NCBI RefSeq assembly: GCF_000282515.1
Contig: NZ_AKJD01000108.1
Coordinates: 1 to 64,000, forward strand
DNA from: Pseudomonas sp. GM80
Lineage (GTDB): Bacteria; Pseudomonadota; Gammaproteobacteria; Pseudomonadales; Pseudomonadaceae
Length of the DNA: 64,000 nucleotides
Reading direction: 5' to 3'
Part shown: piece after piece, positions 25,998 to 35,185 of the stretch
How positions within the stretch are numbered: position 1 is the stretch's first letter
Layout: each line of letters starts with the position of its first letter
The notes under the pieces: generated by a model
Databases searched by the model: none
What the model was told of the DNA's origin: nothing
Seen by the model: the letters and a program-made list of their open reading frames with translations, nothing else
Position numbers and translations under genes: made by a program

Positions 25998-27503
25998 ATG
26001 TGTGGCATCGTCGGTATCGTCGGTAAGTCGAACGTCAATCAGGCGCTGTATGACGCGCTAACCGTGCTCCAGCACCGCGGCCAGGACGCTGCCGGTATCG
26101 TCACCAGCCATGATGGCCGGTTGTTCCTGCGCAAGGACAATGGTCTGGTGCGTGACGTGTTTCAACAGCGTCACATGCAGCGCCTGGTTGGCCACATGGG
26201 CATCGGCCACGTCCGTTACCCGACCGCGGGCAGCTCGACTTCGGCCGAAGCCCAACCGTTTTACGTCAACTCGCCTTACGGCATCACCTTGGCGCACAAC
26301 GGTAACCTGACCAACGTTGAGCAGTTGGCCAAAGAGATCTACGAATCCGACCTGCGTCACGTCAACACCAGTTCCGACTCGGAAGTGCTGCTGAACGTGT
26401 TCGCTCACGAACTGGCCCAGCGCGGCAAGCTGCAACCGACCGAAGAAGACGTGTTTGCCGCGGTGACCGACGTGCACAACCGTTGCGTTGGCGGTTACGC
26501 GGTAGTCGCCATGGTGACCGGTTACGGCATCGTCGGTTTCCGTGACCCGCACGGCATCCGCCCGATCGTGTTCGGCCAGCGTCACACCGACGAAGGCGTC
26601 GAGTACATGATCGCCTCGGAAAGCGTTTCGCTGGACGTGCTCGGTTTCACCCTGATTCGCGACCTGGCCCCGGGCGAAGCGGTCTACATCACTGAAGACG
26701 GCAAGCTGCACACCCGTCAGTGCGCGACCAACCCGTCCCTGACCCCGTGCATCTTCGAACACGTCTACCTGGCGCGTCCGGATTCGATCATCGACGGCGT
26801 GTCGGTCTACAAGGCCCGCCTGCGCATGGGTGAGAAGCTCGCCGAGAAGATCCTGCGCGAGCGTCCAGAGCACGACATCGATGTGGTTATCCCGATTCCG
26901 GACACCAGCCGTACCGCGGCACTGGAACTGGCCAACCACCTGGGCGTGAAATTCCGCGAAGGTTTCGTCAAGAACCGTTACATCGGCCGTACCTTCATCA
27001 TGCCGGGCCAGGCGGCTCGCAAGAAATCGGTGCGCCAGAAGCTCAATGCTATCGAGCTGGAATTCCGCGGCAAGAACGTGATGCTGGTCGACGACTCGAT
27101 CGTGCGTGGCACCACTTGCAAGCAGATCATCCAGATGGCCCGCGAGGCCGGCGCGAAAAACGTCTACTTCTGCTCGGCTGCTCCGGCAGTACGCTTCCCG
27201 AACGTCTACGGCATCGACATGCCAAGCGCTCACGAACTGATCGCGCACAACCGTTCGACTCAGGACGTCGCGGATCTGATCGGCGCTGACTGGCTGATCT
27301 ATCAGGACCTGCCTGACTTGATCGAAGCGGTTGGTGGCGGCAAGATCAAGATCGAGAACTTTGATTGCGCAGTGTTCGACGGCAAGTACGTCACCGGCGA
27401 CGTCGACGAGGCGTACCTGAACAAGATCGAACAGGCGCGTAACGACTCCTCGAAGATCAAGACCCAGGCGGTCAGTGCGATCATCGATCTGTACAACAAC
27501 TGA
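25998..27503 (+). CDS. purF: Amidophosphoribosyltransferase
   Basis: The first committed step of purine synthesis: it makes phosphoribosylamine from PRPP and glutamine. The start at 25998 is chosen because the glutaminase nucleophile must be Cys2, exposed after Met removal (MCGIVGIVG); an ATG nine bases upstream would bury it. The N-terminal nucleophile domain is followed by a phosphoribosyltransferase domain with the PRPP motif VMLVDDSIVRGTT. The 501-residue length is normal. A terminator follows. Confidence 0.97.
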   Translation: MCGIVGIVGKSNVNQALYDALTVLQHRGQDAAGIVTSHDGRLFLRKDNGLVRDVFQQRHMQRLVGHMGIGHVRYPTAGSSTSAEAQPFYVNSPYGITLAHNGNLTNVEQLAKEIYESDLRHVNTSSDSEVLLNVFAHELAQRGKLQPTEEDVFAAVTDVHNRCVGGYAVVAMVTGYGIVGFRDPHGIRPIVFGQRHTDEGVEYMIASESVSLDVLGFTLIRDLAPGEAVYITEDGKLHTRQCATNPSLTPCIFEHVYLARPDSIIDGVSVYKARLRMGEKLAEKILRERPEHDIDVVIPIPDTSRTAALELANHLGVKFREGFVKNRYIGRTFIMPGQAARKKSVRQKLNAIELEFRGKNVMLVDDSIVRGTTCKQIIQMAREAGAKNVYFCSAAPAVRFPNVYGIDMPSAHELIAHNRSTQDVADLIGADWLIYQDLPDLIEAVGGGKIKIENFDCAVFDGKYVTGDVDEAYLNKIEQARNDSSKIKTQAVSAIIDLYNN

Positions 27504-27509
27504 GTTTCT

Positions 27510-27532
27510 ACCGGCCCTGAGGGGCCGGTTTT
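27510..27532 (+). terminator. Rho-independent terminator of purF
   Basis: ACCGGCCC (27510-27517) pairs with GGGCCGGT (27522-27529), followed by a short T run, 6 bases after the stop. Confidence 0.85.
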
Positions 27533-27576
27533 GTATCTGACTTTCTATTTTCGAGAACAGCGCAAGGAGTGACAGC

Positions 27577-28788
27577 ATGAGTCAGGAATGGGATGCCGGT
27601 CGGCTGGACAGCGACCTTGAAGGCGTAGCGTTCGATACCCTGGCCGTACGTGCCGGTCAGCACCGTACGCCGGAAGGTGAGCACGGTGATCCGATGTTCT
27701 TCACTTCCAGCTACGTATTCCGCACCGCTGCCGACGCCGCTGCGCGGTTTGCCGGCGAAGTGCCGGGCAACGTTTACTCTCGCTACACCAACCCGACTGT
27801 ACGCGCGTTCGAAGAGCGCATTGCCGCGCTGGAAAGCGCCGAGCAGGCCGTTGCGACCGCAACCGGCATGGCGGCGATCATGGCGGTGGTGATGAGTCTG
27901 TGCAGTGCCGGCGATCACGTGCTGGTCTCGCGCAGCGTGTTCGGCTCGACCATCAGTCTGTTCGAGAAGTACTTCAAACGTTTCGGTGTGGAAGTCGATT
28001 ATGTACCGCTGGCCGGCCTGTCGGCCTGGGATGCGGCGATCAAGCCGAACACCAAATTGCTCTTTGTTGAGTCGCCGTCTAACCCTCTGGCTGAACTGGT
28101 CGACATCGCCGCGCTGGCGGAAATCGCTCATGCCAAAGGCGCGATGCTGGTGGTCGACAACTGCTTCTGCACACCTGCCTTGCAGCAGCCGCTGAAAATG
28201 GGTGCGGACATCGTCGTGCACTCGGCAACCAAGTTCATCGACGGCCAGGGCCGTTGCATGGGTGGCGTGGTCGCCGGTCGCAGCGAGCAGATGAAAGAAA
28301 TCGTTGGCTTCCTGCGCACTGCCGGCCCGACGCTGAGCCCGTTCAATGCGTGGATCTTCCTCAAAGGCTTGGAAACCCTCAATCTGCGGATGAAGGCGCA
28401 CTGCGCCAACGCCCAGCAACTGGCCGAATGGCTGGAGCAGCAGGACGGTATCGAGAAAGTCCATTACGCCGGGCTCAAGAGCCATCCGCAACATGAGCTG
28501 GCCCAGCGTCAGCAGAAAGGCTTCGGTGCGGTTGTAAGCTTTGAGGTCAAGGGCGGTAAAGAGGGCGCCTGGCGCTTTATCGATGCCACTCGCCTGATTT
28601 CGATCACGGCTAATCTGGGCGATAGCAAGACCACGATCACCCATCCGAGCACCACCTCCCACGGCCGTCTCGCGCCGCAGGAACGTGAGGCGGCGGGTAT
28701 TCGCGACAGCCTGATCCGTATCGCGGTCGGTCTGGAAGATGTGGCGGATCTGCAAGCCGATCTGGCGCGCGGTCTGGCAGCGCTGTGA
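27577..28788 (+). CDS. metZ: O-succinylhomoserine sulfhydrylase
   Basis: A PLP enzyme of the Cys/Met metabolism family that makes homocysteine from O-succinylhomoserine and sulfide, the direct sulfhydrylation route used in Pseudomonas. The 403-residue protein has the PLP-binding SATKFIDGQGR with the Schiff-base lysine near residue 217, and SRYTNPT and ATGMAAI near the N-terminal part. The position right after purF is the same as in P. aeruginosa. The SDR gene starts within its stop codon. Confidence 0.93.
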   Translation: MSQEWDAGRLDSDLEGVAFDTLAVRAGQHRTPEGEHGDPMFFTSSYVFRTAADAAARFAGEVPGNVYSRYTNPTVRAFEERIAALESAEQAVATATGMAAIMAVVMSLCSAGDHVLVSRSVFGSTISLFEKYFKRFGVEVDYVPLAGLSAWDAAIKPNTKLLFVESPSNPLAELVDIAALAEIAHAKGAMLVVDNCFCTPALQQPLKMGADIVVHSATKFIDGQGRCMGGVVAGRSEQMKEIVGFLRTAGPTLSPFNAWIFLKGLETLNLRMKAHCANAQQLAEWLEQQDGIEKVHYAGLKSHPQHELAQRQQKGFGAVVSFEVKGGKEGAWRFIDATRLISITANLGDSKTTITHPSTTSHGRLAPQEREAAGIRDSLIRIAVGLEDVADLQADLARGLAAL

Positions 28789-29561
28789 TCGAGTTGTCGA
28801 CGCCAACAGCAGGTACCCATGGCCGCGTTGCACTGGTCACGGGTGCCGCGCGCGGTATCGGTCTGGGGATTGCGGCGTGGCTGATCAGCGAAGGCTGGCA
28901 GGTGGTGCTGACCGATCTGGATCGCGCGCGTGGTTCGAAAGTGGCGAAGGTGCTGGGCGAAAACGCCTGGTTCATCGCCATGGACGTTGCCGATGAGGGC
29001 CAGGTAGCGCTGGGCGTTGCCGAGGTGTTGGGGCAGTTTGGTCGTCTCGATGCGCTGGTGTGCAACGCGGCGGTGGCTGATCCGCACAACATCACCCTGG
29101 AAAGCCTCGATCTGGCGTACTGGAATCGCGTGCTGGCGGTGAACCTCAGTGGGCCGATGTTGCTGGCCAAGCACTGTGCGCCGTATCTGCGCGCGCACAA
29201 CGGTTCGATCGTCAATCTGGCCTCGACCCGTGCGCGGCAGTCGGAGGCCGACTCAGAGGCGTATGCGGCGAGCAAGGGCGGACTGCTGGCGCTGACGCAT
29301 GCGCTGGCGATCAGCTTGGGGCCGGAGATTCGCGTCAACGCCGTCAGCCCGGGCTGGATCGATGCGCGCGATCCTTCTGCGCGTCGAGCCGAGCCTTTGG
29401 CCGATGCCGATCATGCTCAGCATCCGGCGGGCAGGGTAGGGACGGTTGAAGATGTGGCGGCGATGGTCGCCTGGTTGCTGTCGAGGAATGCCGGGTTTGT
29501 CACCGGGCAGGAATTCGTCGTCGATGGCGGCATGACCAAGAAGATGATTTACAGCGAATAG
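28785..29561 (+). CDS. Short-chain dehydrogenase/reductase
   Basis: A 258-residue NAD(P)-dependent oxidoreductase of the classical SDR family. The cofactor motif TGAARGIG is at 19-26, NAA at 94-96, and the catalytic Ser147, Tyr160 and Lys164 (YAASK) are all present; the C-terminus has FVTGQEFVVDGG. The start is a GTG overlapping the metZ stop as GTGA, so expression is likely coupled to metZ. The substrate is not known, and nothing ties it directly to methionine synthesis. Confidence 0.87.
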   Translation: MIELSTPTAGTHGRVALVTGAARGIGLGIAAWLISEGWQVVLTDLDRARGSKVAKVLGENAWFIAMDVADEGQVALGVAEVLGQFGRLDALVCNAAVADPHNITLESLDLAYWNRVLAVNLSGPMLLAKHCAPYLRAHNGSIVNLASTRARQSEADSEAYAASKGGLLALTHALAISLGPEIRVNAVSPGWIDARDPSARRAEPLADADHAQHPAGRVGTVEDVAAMVAWLLSRNAGFVTGQEFVVDGGMTKKMIYSE

Positions 29562-29579
29562 CGACCGAAGCGGCGATCC

Positions 29580-29620
29580 CCTATAGGAGGGAGCCTGCTC
29601 GCGATAGCGGTCTGACAGTT
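29580..29620. repeat. Single REP half-element
   Basis: CTATAGGAGGGAGCCTGCTC and the following GCGATAGCGGTCTGAC resemble one arm of a Pseudomonas REP sequence. I see no facing arm, so this looks like a degenerate single copy. Confidence 0.5.
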
Positions 29621-29679
29621 GATGGCATCTTGAGGAATGAAGCAATTTCGTCTTTTTTAGAAAAACTTCAATCCTGCTA

Positions 29680-29708
29680 TTGACTTAGGTTCGCTACCTG
29701 CGTAAATT
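29680..29708 (+). promoter_or_regulatory. Promoter of the tRNA-Val-Asp-Asp cluster
   Basis: TTGACT (29680-29685) and TAAATT (29703-29708) are 17 bp apart and end 22 bp before the first tRNA. Confidence 0.7.
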
Positions 29709-29730
29709 TCGCGGCCTCGGAGATGCAAAC

Positions 29731-29806
29731 GGGTGATTAGCTCAGCTGGGAGAGCGTCTGCCTTACAAGCAGAATGTCGGCGGTTCGATCCCGTCATCAC
29801 CCACCA
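29731..29806 (+). tRNA. tRNA-Val (anticodon UAC)
   Basis: A 76-nt cloverleaf with acceptor GGGTGAT/ATCACCC, anticodon loop CTTACAA with TAC, T-loop TTCGATC and encoded CCA end. First gene of a three-tRNA cluster. Confidence 0.97.
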
Positions 29807-29862
29807 CTCCCCGAGATACTTGCGTAAGCAAGAACGTAGGCTGAAAGTGCCTGCACCGACGC

Positions 29863-29939
29863 GCAGCGGTAGTTCAGTCGGTTAGAATACCGGCCTGTCA
29901 CGCCGGGGGTCGCGGGTTCGAGTCCCGTCCGCTGCGCCA
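29863..29939 (+). tRNA. tRNA-Asp (anticodon GUC), copy 1
   Basis: A 77-nt cloverleaf with acceptor GCAGCGG/CCGCTGC, anticodon loop CTGTCAC with GTC, T-loop TTCGAGT and encoded CCA. Identical to the next copy. Confidence 0.97.
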
Positions 29940-30032
29940 TATTGTACAAATCAGACTTGTCTGGTTTGCGATTGAAAAGCACCGAAGCTTTCAATCAAAA
30001 CGAGTTACTTGAGCGCAAGCTCAAAGCGATAC

Positions 30033-30109
30033 GCAGCGGTAGTTCAGTCGGTTAGAATACCGGCCTGTCACGCCGGGGGTCGCGGGTTCGAGTCCCGTCC
30101 GCTGCGCCA
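30033..30109 (+). tRNA. tRNA-Asp (anticodon GUC), copy 2
   Basis: Identical over 77 nt to the copy at 29863-29939. The 93-bp spacer between them has no clear promoter, so both are probably processed from one transcript. Confidence 0.97.
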
Positions 30110-30183
30110 TATCTGCTTCAAGGACCACTGAACGCCTTGAAGCACCGAAAGCAACCACTGGTTGATTCGGAATCGATAGCAAA

Positions 30184-30211
30184 GACCCTGGTCGAAAGAC
30201 CGGGGTTTTTT
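30184..30211 (+). terminator. Terminator of the tRNA cluster
   Basis: ACCCTGGTC (30184-30192) pairs with GACCGGGGT (30197-30205) around a GAAA tetraloop, then a T run. Confidence 0.88.
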
Positions 30212-30256
30212 GTGTCTGAAATTTGACCTCCGCTCCCATCACGCAACCCGGCTCCC

Positions 30257-30348
30257 TGTAGGAGCTGCGGCACGCTGCGATCTTTTGATCTTGATCGCAG
30301 AAGCAAGATCAAAAGATCGCAGCCTCGTTTTACTCGACAGCTCCTACA
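30257..30348. repeat. REP doublet (REPIN-like), family B
   Basis: The outer arms TGTAGGAGCTG and AGCTCCTACA enclose inner arms GCTGCGATCTTTTGATCTTG and CAAGATCAAAAGATCGCAGC (30304-30323). It is related to the elements at 5-60 and 22103-22197. Confidence 0.88.
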
Positions 30349-30360
30349 TGGAATGCCTGT

Positions 30361-30582
30361 AACCATCATGCGGTGCCACGTCGCATTGTCTTTTTTGATT
30401 CTTTAGTCAGAAATTTGTATCTGGTTGTTTGCTGCGAGCGCAGAAACCTTTAAAGTTAACCTTTCGGTCAGCTTTGCACTGTCAACACGCCCTTCGTTTA
30501 GCCAAGAAGGGCTTCTGCAAGACTCGAGATTCCCCAGTAGATAACCAGAAGGGCGGACGTATAACCGCCCAGAGGATGATCC
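30361..30582 (+). promoter_or_regulatory. Leader region of the molybdenum hydroxylase operon with two hairpins
   Basis: This 222-bp gap holds a hairpin GCCCTTC (30489-30495) with GAAGGGC (30506-30512), and a second, GGGCGG (30551-30556) with CCGCCC (30565-30570), directly before the AGAGGATG ribosome binding site. I see no confident promoter or operator. The second hairpin could affect translation start (inference). Confidence 0.35.
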
Positions 30583-33414
30583 ATGTCCAACCGTGATATA
30601 TCCCGGCGCTCGTTCCTCCAGGGCGGGCTGGTGGCGGGTGTGAGCGTCACGCTCACGCCGCTCAGCAGTCAGGCGCTGGCTGCCTTGATGGAAAACAGCG
30701 TTACCGTGCCGTCCGAGAAATGGCTCGGCAACAACGGCAAGGCGCGTCAGCGTAACGACGCACTGTCCAAGGTCTGCGGCAGCAAGGTCTTTGCTCGCGA
30801 CATCCGTTCCAAGGACATGCCGGGCTGGCCGGAACAGCAAGGCCACGCCATGCTGCTGAAAACCATCAAGGCTGACCGCATCTACGACGGCTATGACCTG
30901 TCGTGGCTGGGGGCCGATTTGCAGCCTGACCGCATCGTCACCGCCGCGGATCTGGACAAGGACGGCATTGTCTTCCCTGAAGAGCACGCGCCGGATCCGT
31001 TGCTGCCGGAAGGCAAAGTGCCGATGTTCATCGGTCACCCGGTGGCCATTCTGATCTGGAACGATTTCGAGCGTTTCCGTCAGGCCAAGAACAAGCTCAA
31101 ATTCAATGACAAAGCGATTCGTTACGGTGCACAAGTGCCGTTCTACGAAGGCGACCCCTACGGCAGCTTCCGCTATGTGCGCGTTGGCGGCCCGACCTCG
31201 GCCGACGAAGACGAATTTGCCAGCCTGAAGGACTCGATCCTCTTTCCGATGCTGAAAAACCGTCGTCCGGTGTGGAATTCCCAGCCCAACCTGCACGGCA
31301 ACCTGACCGAGCGCGGCCTGTTCTACGCCGACCGCATGAAGAAAGAGATCGACACCCCGCCTGACAACTGGCTGGTGTTCGACGAACGCTACAAGACCCC
31401 GTCGATCGAACCGGCCGCCATGGAGCCGGACAACGGCAACGGCTGGTACGACCCGAAAACCAAGACCCTGCATTTTGTGGTGGCCACCCAGTGCCCACTG
31501 GAAGCTGCGACCGAGACCGCGAAAATGATTGCGCCGTCGCGCTTCGGCCTCGACAACCTCAGCATGCACCCGGGTTACACCGTGGGTTACGGTTCCAAAG
31601 ACCACAACATCTTCGTCTACTACGCAGCCCTTGCTGCGCTGTACGGCGCCGGTGTGCCGGTGCGCCTGGCCAACGACCGCTACGAGCAGTTCCAGAGCGG
31701 CATCAAGCGTCACCCGTTCGACATCCGCTACCAATTGGCCGTGGACAAGAACGACTACAGCTTCAAGATTTTCCGCGCGGAAATGAGCGTCGACGGCGGT
31801 GGCCGGATCAACTACAGCCCGTCGGTGGCTGCGGTTGGCGCCACCGCTGCGCAATCGATCTACTACATGCCGCAGAACGACCTGCAAGTCACCGCCTATC
31901 ACTCGCGTGGCGTTGAAGCCGGTTCGATGCGCGGTTACGGCACCCTGCAAAGCATGGCGTCGACCGAAATGATGGTCGACGAAATCGCCAATCGCCTCGG
32001 TGTCGATGCGATCGATCTGCGTCGCAAGAACGCCCTGCGTTCCGGCATGAAAAACACCCAGGGCGCGATCCCGGCCGGTGCTTTGCGCCTGCACGAGATT
32101 CTCGATAAAGCCTCGGTGCACGAAGTCTGGAAAAACCGCGACGCAATCAAGAAACAGCGCGAAGCCGCAGACCCGGATAACTGGTACGGCGTCGGTTTTG
32201 CCATTTGCCAGAAAGACTTCGGCACCGGTTCCGAAGCGCCGATGGCCAGCATCGAATTCACCGCCGACGGTCGCATCAGCCTGCGCCACATCGGTATCGA
32301 AATCGGCACCGGTATGTCCACCTCGCAAGCCTTGGTGGTGGCCGATTTCCTCGGCAGCCCGGCGCACGAAGTGAAGACTGGCGAAACCGAATGGAAGGAA
32401 ATGCAGCTGATCACCAGCGGCAACCCTTACATCATGACTCAGGCCGAGCAGGACAACTTCCTGCGCAACCCGCGTTGGGTTGGCAAATTGGCCTCGGCCT
32501 CGTCGGCGACCAACTCGGCGTACTACTTCAGCCACGCCACCCGTGAAGCGGCGCGCGTGCTGTTCAACCACGGTTTATGGCCAGCGGCGCTGGAGATCTG
32601 GCGTCAGGGGCCGTTCGGCGGCCAGGCCAACCCTTACGTGGTACGTCGCGAAGATGCGCATTGGGTCGACGGCAAACTGACGGCCAACGGCATGCAGCCA
32701 TTGAGCTTCGAAGAGCTGGCCAAACGCGCTCACGAGCGTGGTCTGGTCACCGCGGCCACCGTCCACGGTTTCAACCGCTGGAGTTGGGCCGAGGCTGAGT
32801 ACAGCATCGACGGCGTGCGCGAGCGTCTGCCGCTTGACGGTCTGGCGGTGAAGTACGGCGACGGTGCGCCGAAAGCCAAGCAAGCGCTGATGAGCACGGC
32901 CGGTTTCCACCTGTTGGATCGCCAGAACATCAGTTACCCGGCGACTCAACTGAACAACGCCGCCGTGACCTACTACAGCCCGGTCGCCACGCTGGTCGAG
33001 CTGAAGGTCAACAAGGGCTCGGCCGAAGTCGAAGTGCTCAACCACCATTCGTGGGTCGAGTGCGGCCGTGTGCTGGTCGAGGAGCTGGTCAAGGGCCAGA
33101 TGGAAGGCGGTATCGCCATGGGCATCGGTCACGCCTTGATGGAAGAGATGCCGCTGTACGAAGGCGGGCCAGGGGAGGGTGACTGGAACTTCAACCGTTA
33201 CCGTCTGCCGATGGCGCGTCATGTTGCCGTGTGGAAACAGACGTCGGAGATTCTCCCGGCACTGTCGCCAAGCGATCCGTCCAAAGGCATCGCCGAAGTG
33301 GTGATGATCCCGATTGTCGGTGCCATCGGTAACGCCGTGGCGCATGCCATCGGCAAACGTGTTCGCGATCTGCCTATCACTCCAGCGCGCATCAAGGAGG
33401 CCCTCAATGGCTAA
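30583..33414 (+). CDS. Exported molybdenum hydroxylase large subunit (xanthine oxidase family, IorB-like)
   Basis: The molybdopterin-binding catalytic subunit of a hydroxylase or aldehyde dehydrogenase of the isoquinoline 1-oxidoreductase (IorB) type. The 943-residue protein begins with a twin-arginine signal (SRRSFLQ, Arg8-Arg9, then a hydrophobic stretch), so the folded cofactor-bearing enzyme is probably exported. Inner motifs such as GSMRGYGTLQSMASTEMMVDE fit the family. The C-terminal segment that normally carries the catalytic glutamate as GVGE reads KGIAEVVMIP here, keeping the glutamate. The substrate is unknown. The 2Fe-2S subunit starts inside its 3' end, then come a cytochrome c and XdhC. 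Confidence 0.88.
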   Translation: MSNRDISRRSFLQGGLVAGVSVTLTPLSSQALAALMENSVTVPSEKWLGNNGKARQRNDALSKVCGSKVFARDIRSKDMPGWPEQQGHAMLLKTIKADRIYDGYDLSWLGADLQPDRIVTAADLDKDGIVFPEEHAPDPLLPEGKVPMFIGHPVAILIWNDFERFRQAKNKLKFNDKAIRYGAQVPFYEGDPYGSFRYVRVGGPTSADEDEFASLKDSILFPMLKNRRPVWNSQPNLHGNLTERGLFYADRMKKEIDTPPDNWLVFDERYKTPSIEPAAMEPDNGNGWYDPKTKTLHFVVATQCPLEAATETAKMIAPSRFGLDNLSMHPGYTVGYGSKDHNIFVYYAALAALYGAGVPVRLANDRYEQFQSGIKRHPFDIRYQLAVDKNDYSFKIFRAEMSVDGGGRINYSPSVAAVGATAAQSIYYMPQNDLQVTAYHSRGVEAGSMRGYGTLQSMASTEMMVDEIANRLGVDAIDLRRKNALRSGMKNTQGAIPAGALRLHEILDKASVHEVWKNRDAIKKQREAADPDNWYGVGFAICQKDFGTGSEAPMASIEFTADGRISLRHIGIEIGTGMSTSQALVVADFLGSPAHEVKTGETEWKEMQLITSGNPYIMTQAEQDNFLRNPRWVGKLASASSATNSAYYFSHATREAARVLFNHGLWPAALEIWRQGPFGGQANPYVVRREDAHWVDGKLTANGMQPLSFEELAKRAHERGLVTAATVHGFNRWSWAEAEYSIDGVRERLPLDGLAVKYGDGAPKAKQALMSTAGFHLLDRQNISYPATQLNNAAVTYYSPVATLVELKVNKGSAEVEVLNHHSWVECGRVLVEELVKGQMEGGIAMGIGHALMEEMPLYEGGPGEGDWNFNRYRLPMARHVAVWKQTSEILPALSPSDPSKGIAEVVMIPIVGAIGNAVAHAIGKRVRDLPITPARIKEALNG

Positions 33415-33946
33415 CCGTCCGCTTCAACTGACCCTCAATGGTCAATCCGTCGGCCCGGTGGACATCCCTGATGACCTGCCGATGATCGACTACCTGCACG
33501 AATACAAAAACCTCACCGGTTCGCGTCTGGGCTGCGGCCAGGGCATCTGCCACGCTTGCGTGGTGATCGTCGACAACGCGGACGGCACCAGCGAAGAAGT
33601 GCGCACCTGCATCACCGGCGCGCATTATTTCGAAGGCAAGAAAGTCCGCACCATCGAATCTCACGCCAAGCGTGACGAGAGCGGCCAGGTCACCGAGCTG
33701 AACCCGATCCAGCAACGCTTCGTCGACGAGTTCGCTTTCCAGTGCAGCTACTGCGCCCCGGGTTTCGTCAATGCTGCGACCGTGCTGGTCGAGAAGCTGC
33801 AGCGTCAGCCGATCGTCAAAAGCCAGTTGGAAAAAGTCATCGAGGACAGCCTCGGTCATCACGTCTGCCGTTGCACCGGGTACGTGCGTTACTACAACGC
33901 CACCCGCAACGTGCTCACCGATCTCGGCCTGGTCAAGGAGGGTTAA
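33407..33946 (+). CDS. [2Fe-2S] subunit of the molybdenum hydroxylase (IorA-like)
   Basis: A 179-residue electron-transfer subunit. The N-terminal plant-type [2Fe-2S] domain has GCGQGICHAC plus a later RTC cysteine, and the C-terminal helical [2Fe-2S] domain has CSYCAPG and HHVCRCTGY, giving all eight ligands. There is no signal peptide; it would be exported by riding with the Tat-signal large subunit, as in related enzymes (inference). The ATG at 33407 follows AAGGAGG and overlaps the large-subunit stop by 8 bp. Confidence 0.93.
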   Translation: MANRPLQLTLNGQSVGPVDIPDDLPMIDYLHEYKNLTGSRLGCGQGICHACVVIVDNADGTSEEVRTCITGAHYFEGKKVRTIESHAKRDESGQVTELNPIQQRFVDEFAFQCSYCAPGFVNAATVLVEKLQRQPIVKSQLEKVIEDSLGHHVCRCTGYVRYYNATRNVLTDLGLVKEG

Positions 33947-33948
33947 GC

Positions 33949-35184
33949 ATGAAGCTTTTTCTGACCCGCCTGACCCTGGCGGTCGGCCTCGCTGCGCCGG
34001 TGTTGTTTGCCCACGCTGATGATCAGGTCAAGCGCGGCGAGTACCTCGCCCGCGCCGCTGACTGCATGGCTTGCCACACCGCTCCGGGTGGCGCGCCGTT
34101 TGCGGGCGGCCTGCCGATCGTCTCGCCGTTCGGCACGATCTACGGCACTAACATCACGCCGAGCAAAGAGCACGGCATCGGTTTGTACAACGATGACGAG
34201 TTCTTCGCTGCGCTGACCGAAGGCAAGCGTCGTGACGGTGCGAACCTCTATCCGGCGATGCCGTACACCTCGTACCACCTGATGCCGCGTGCAGATTCGG
34301 ACGCGATCCATGCGTACCTGAAAACCATCGAGCCGATCGAGCGTGCAGCCCCGGTCACCAGCCTGAGCTTTCCGTTCAACGTGCGCCCAGGCCTGATCGG
34401 CTGGAACATGATGTACGGTAAAGCGTTGAAGCTGGAGCCGGCCGAAGGCAAAAGTGACGCCTGGAAACGCGGCCAGTACATGGTCGAAGTCCTCGGCCAC
34501 TGCGGCGAATGCCATACGCCACGCGGCCTGCCGGGCGCGATGCAGTTGGACAAGCGCCTGACCGGCGGCATCCTCAATGGTTACCTGGCGCCGAGCTTGT
34601 TGGCCACCGATCTGGCCGCTCGCGGCTGGAACGAGCAGGATCTGGGCACGTTCCTCAAGCACGGCATGAGTGCGCAGGGGACGATGTTCAACGAGATGTT
34701 CCCGGTGTTCCACAACAGCACGCAAGGCCTCAGCGATCCGGATCTGGCGGCGATGGCGACGTTCCTGCTCGGCGACAAACCGCTGGCAGCGAAAACGCTG
34801 GTTGAAGTGCCCGTGGACAAACTCAGCGCCAGTGCCAAGCGCGGCCAGCAGGAATACCTGAACGTCTGCGCCGGTTGCCATGCGGTCGGTGGCGAAGGCA
34901 AACCGCACATCGCGGTGGCCATGCGCGGCAACACCACGTTGCGCCTGGAAGACCCACGCAACCTGTTGCGCGTGATCGAAGACGGTATCGGCGAGCAGAA
35001 GTTCTCCGGGTTCGAACACATGCAGCCGATGCCGGGTTTTGCCGACAAGCTCAGTCCAGAACAGCTGACCGATCTGCTCAACTACCTGCGTCAAGGGTGG
35101 GGAGGGCAGTCCGCCGAGCTGGCAGTCAGCGAGGTGCAGAAGCTGCAAGCCGACGCACCGTCCATCGAGCACAAGGCCCACTGA
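33949..35184 (+). CDS. Tri-haem cytochrome c, electron acceptor of the hydroxylase
   Basis: A 411-residue periplasmic or membrane-attached cytochrome with a signal peptide (about 1-23, ending AHA) and three haem-binding motifs: CMACH at 39-43, CGECH at 185-189 and CAGCH at 307-311. This three-domain layout is that of cytochrome subunits of alcohol, gluconate and aldehyde dehydrogenases. Lying directly after the 2Fe-2S subunit, it would pass electrons from the hydroxylase to the respiratory chain. The start is taken at 33949 because it gives the signal peptide and follows GGAGGG. Confidence 0.92.
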   Translation: MKLFLTRLTLAVGLAAPVLFAHADDQVKRGEYLARAADCMACHTAPGGAPFAGGLPIVSPFGTIYGTNITPSKEHGIGLYNDDEFFAALTEGKRRDGANLYPAMPYTSYHLMPRADSDAIHAYLKTIEPIERAAPVTSLSFPFNVRPGLIGWNMMYGKALKLEPAEGKSDAWKRGQYMVEVLGHCGECHTPRGLPGAMQLDKRLTGGILNGYLAPSLLATDLAARGWNEQDLGTFLKHGMSAQGTMFNEMFPVFHNSTQGLSDPDLAAMATFLLGDKPLAAKTLVEVPVDKLSASAKRGQQEYLNVCAGCHAVGGEGKPHIAVAMRGNTTLRLEDPRNLLRVIEDGIGEQKFSGFEHMQPMPGFADKLSPEQLTDLLNYLRQGWGGQSAELAVSEVQKLQADAPSIEHKAH

Positions 35185-35185
35185 C

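Noticed and set aside
29562..30250. Integration sites at the tRNA cluster
   Set aside because: The two tRNA-Asp copies are full, functional-looking genes; no integrase or partial tRNA copy is present.
30403..32571. 722-codon antisense frame over the molybdenum hydroxylase gene
   Set aside because: Opposite strand of a well-supported gene; its product has compositional bias and no motif.
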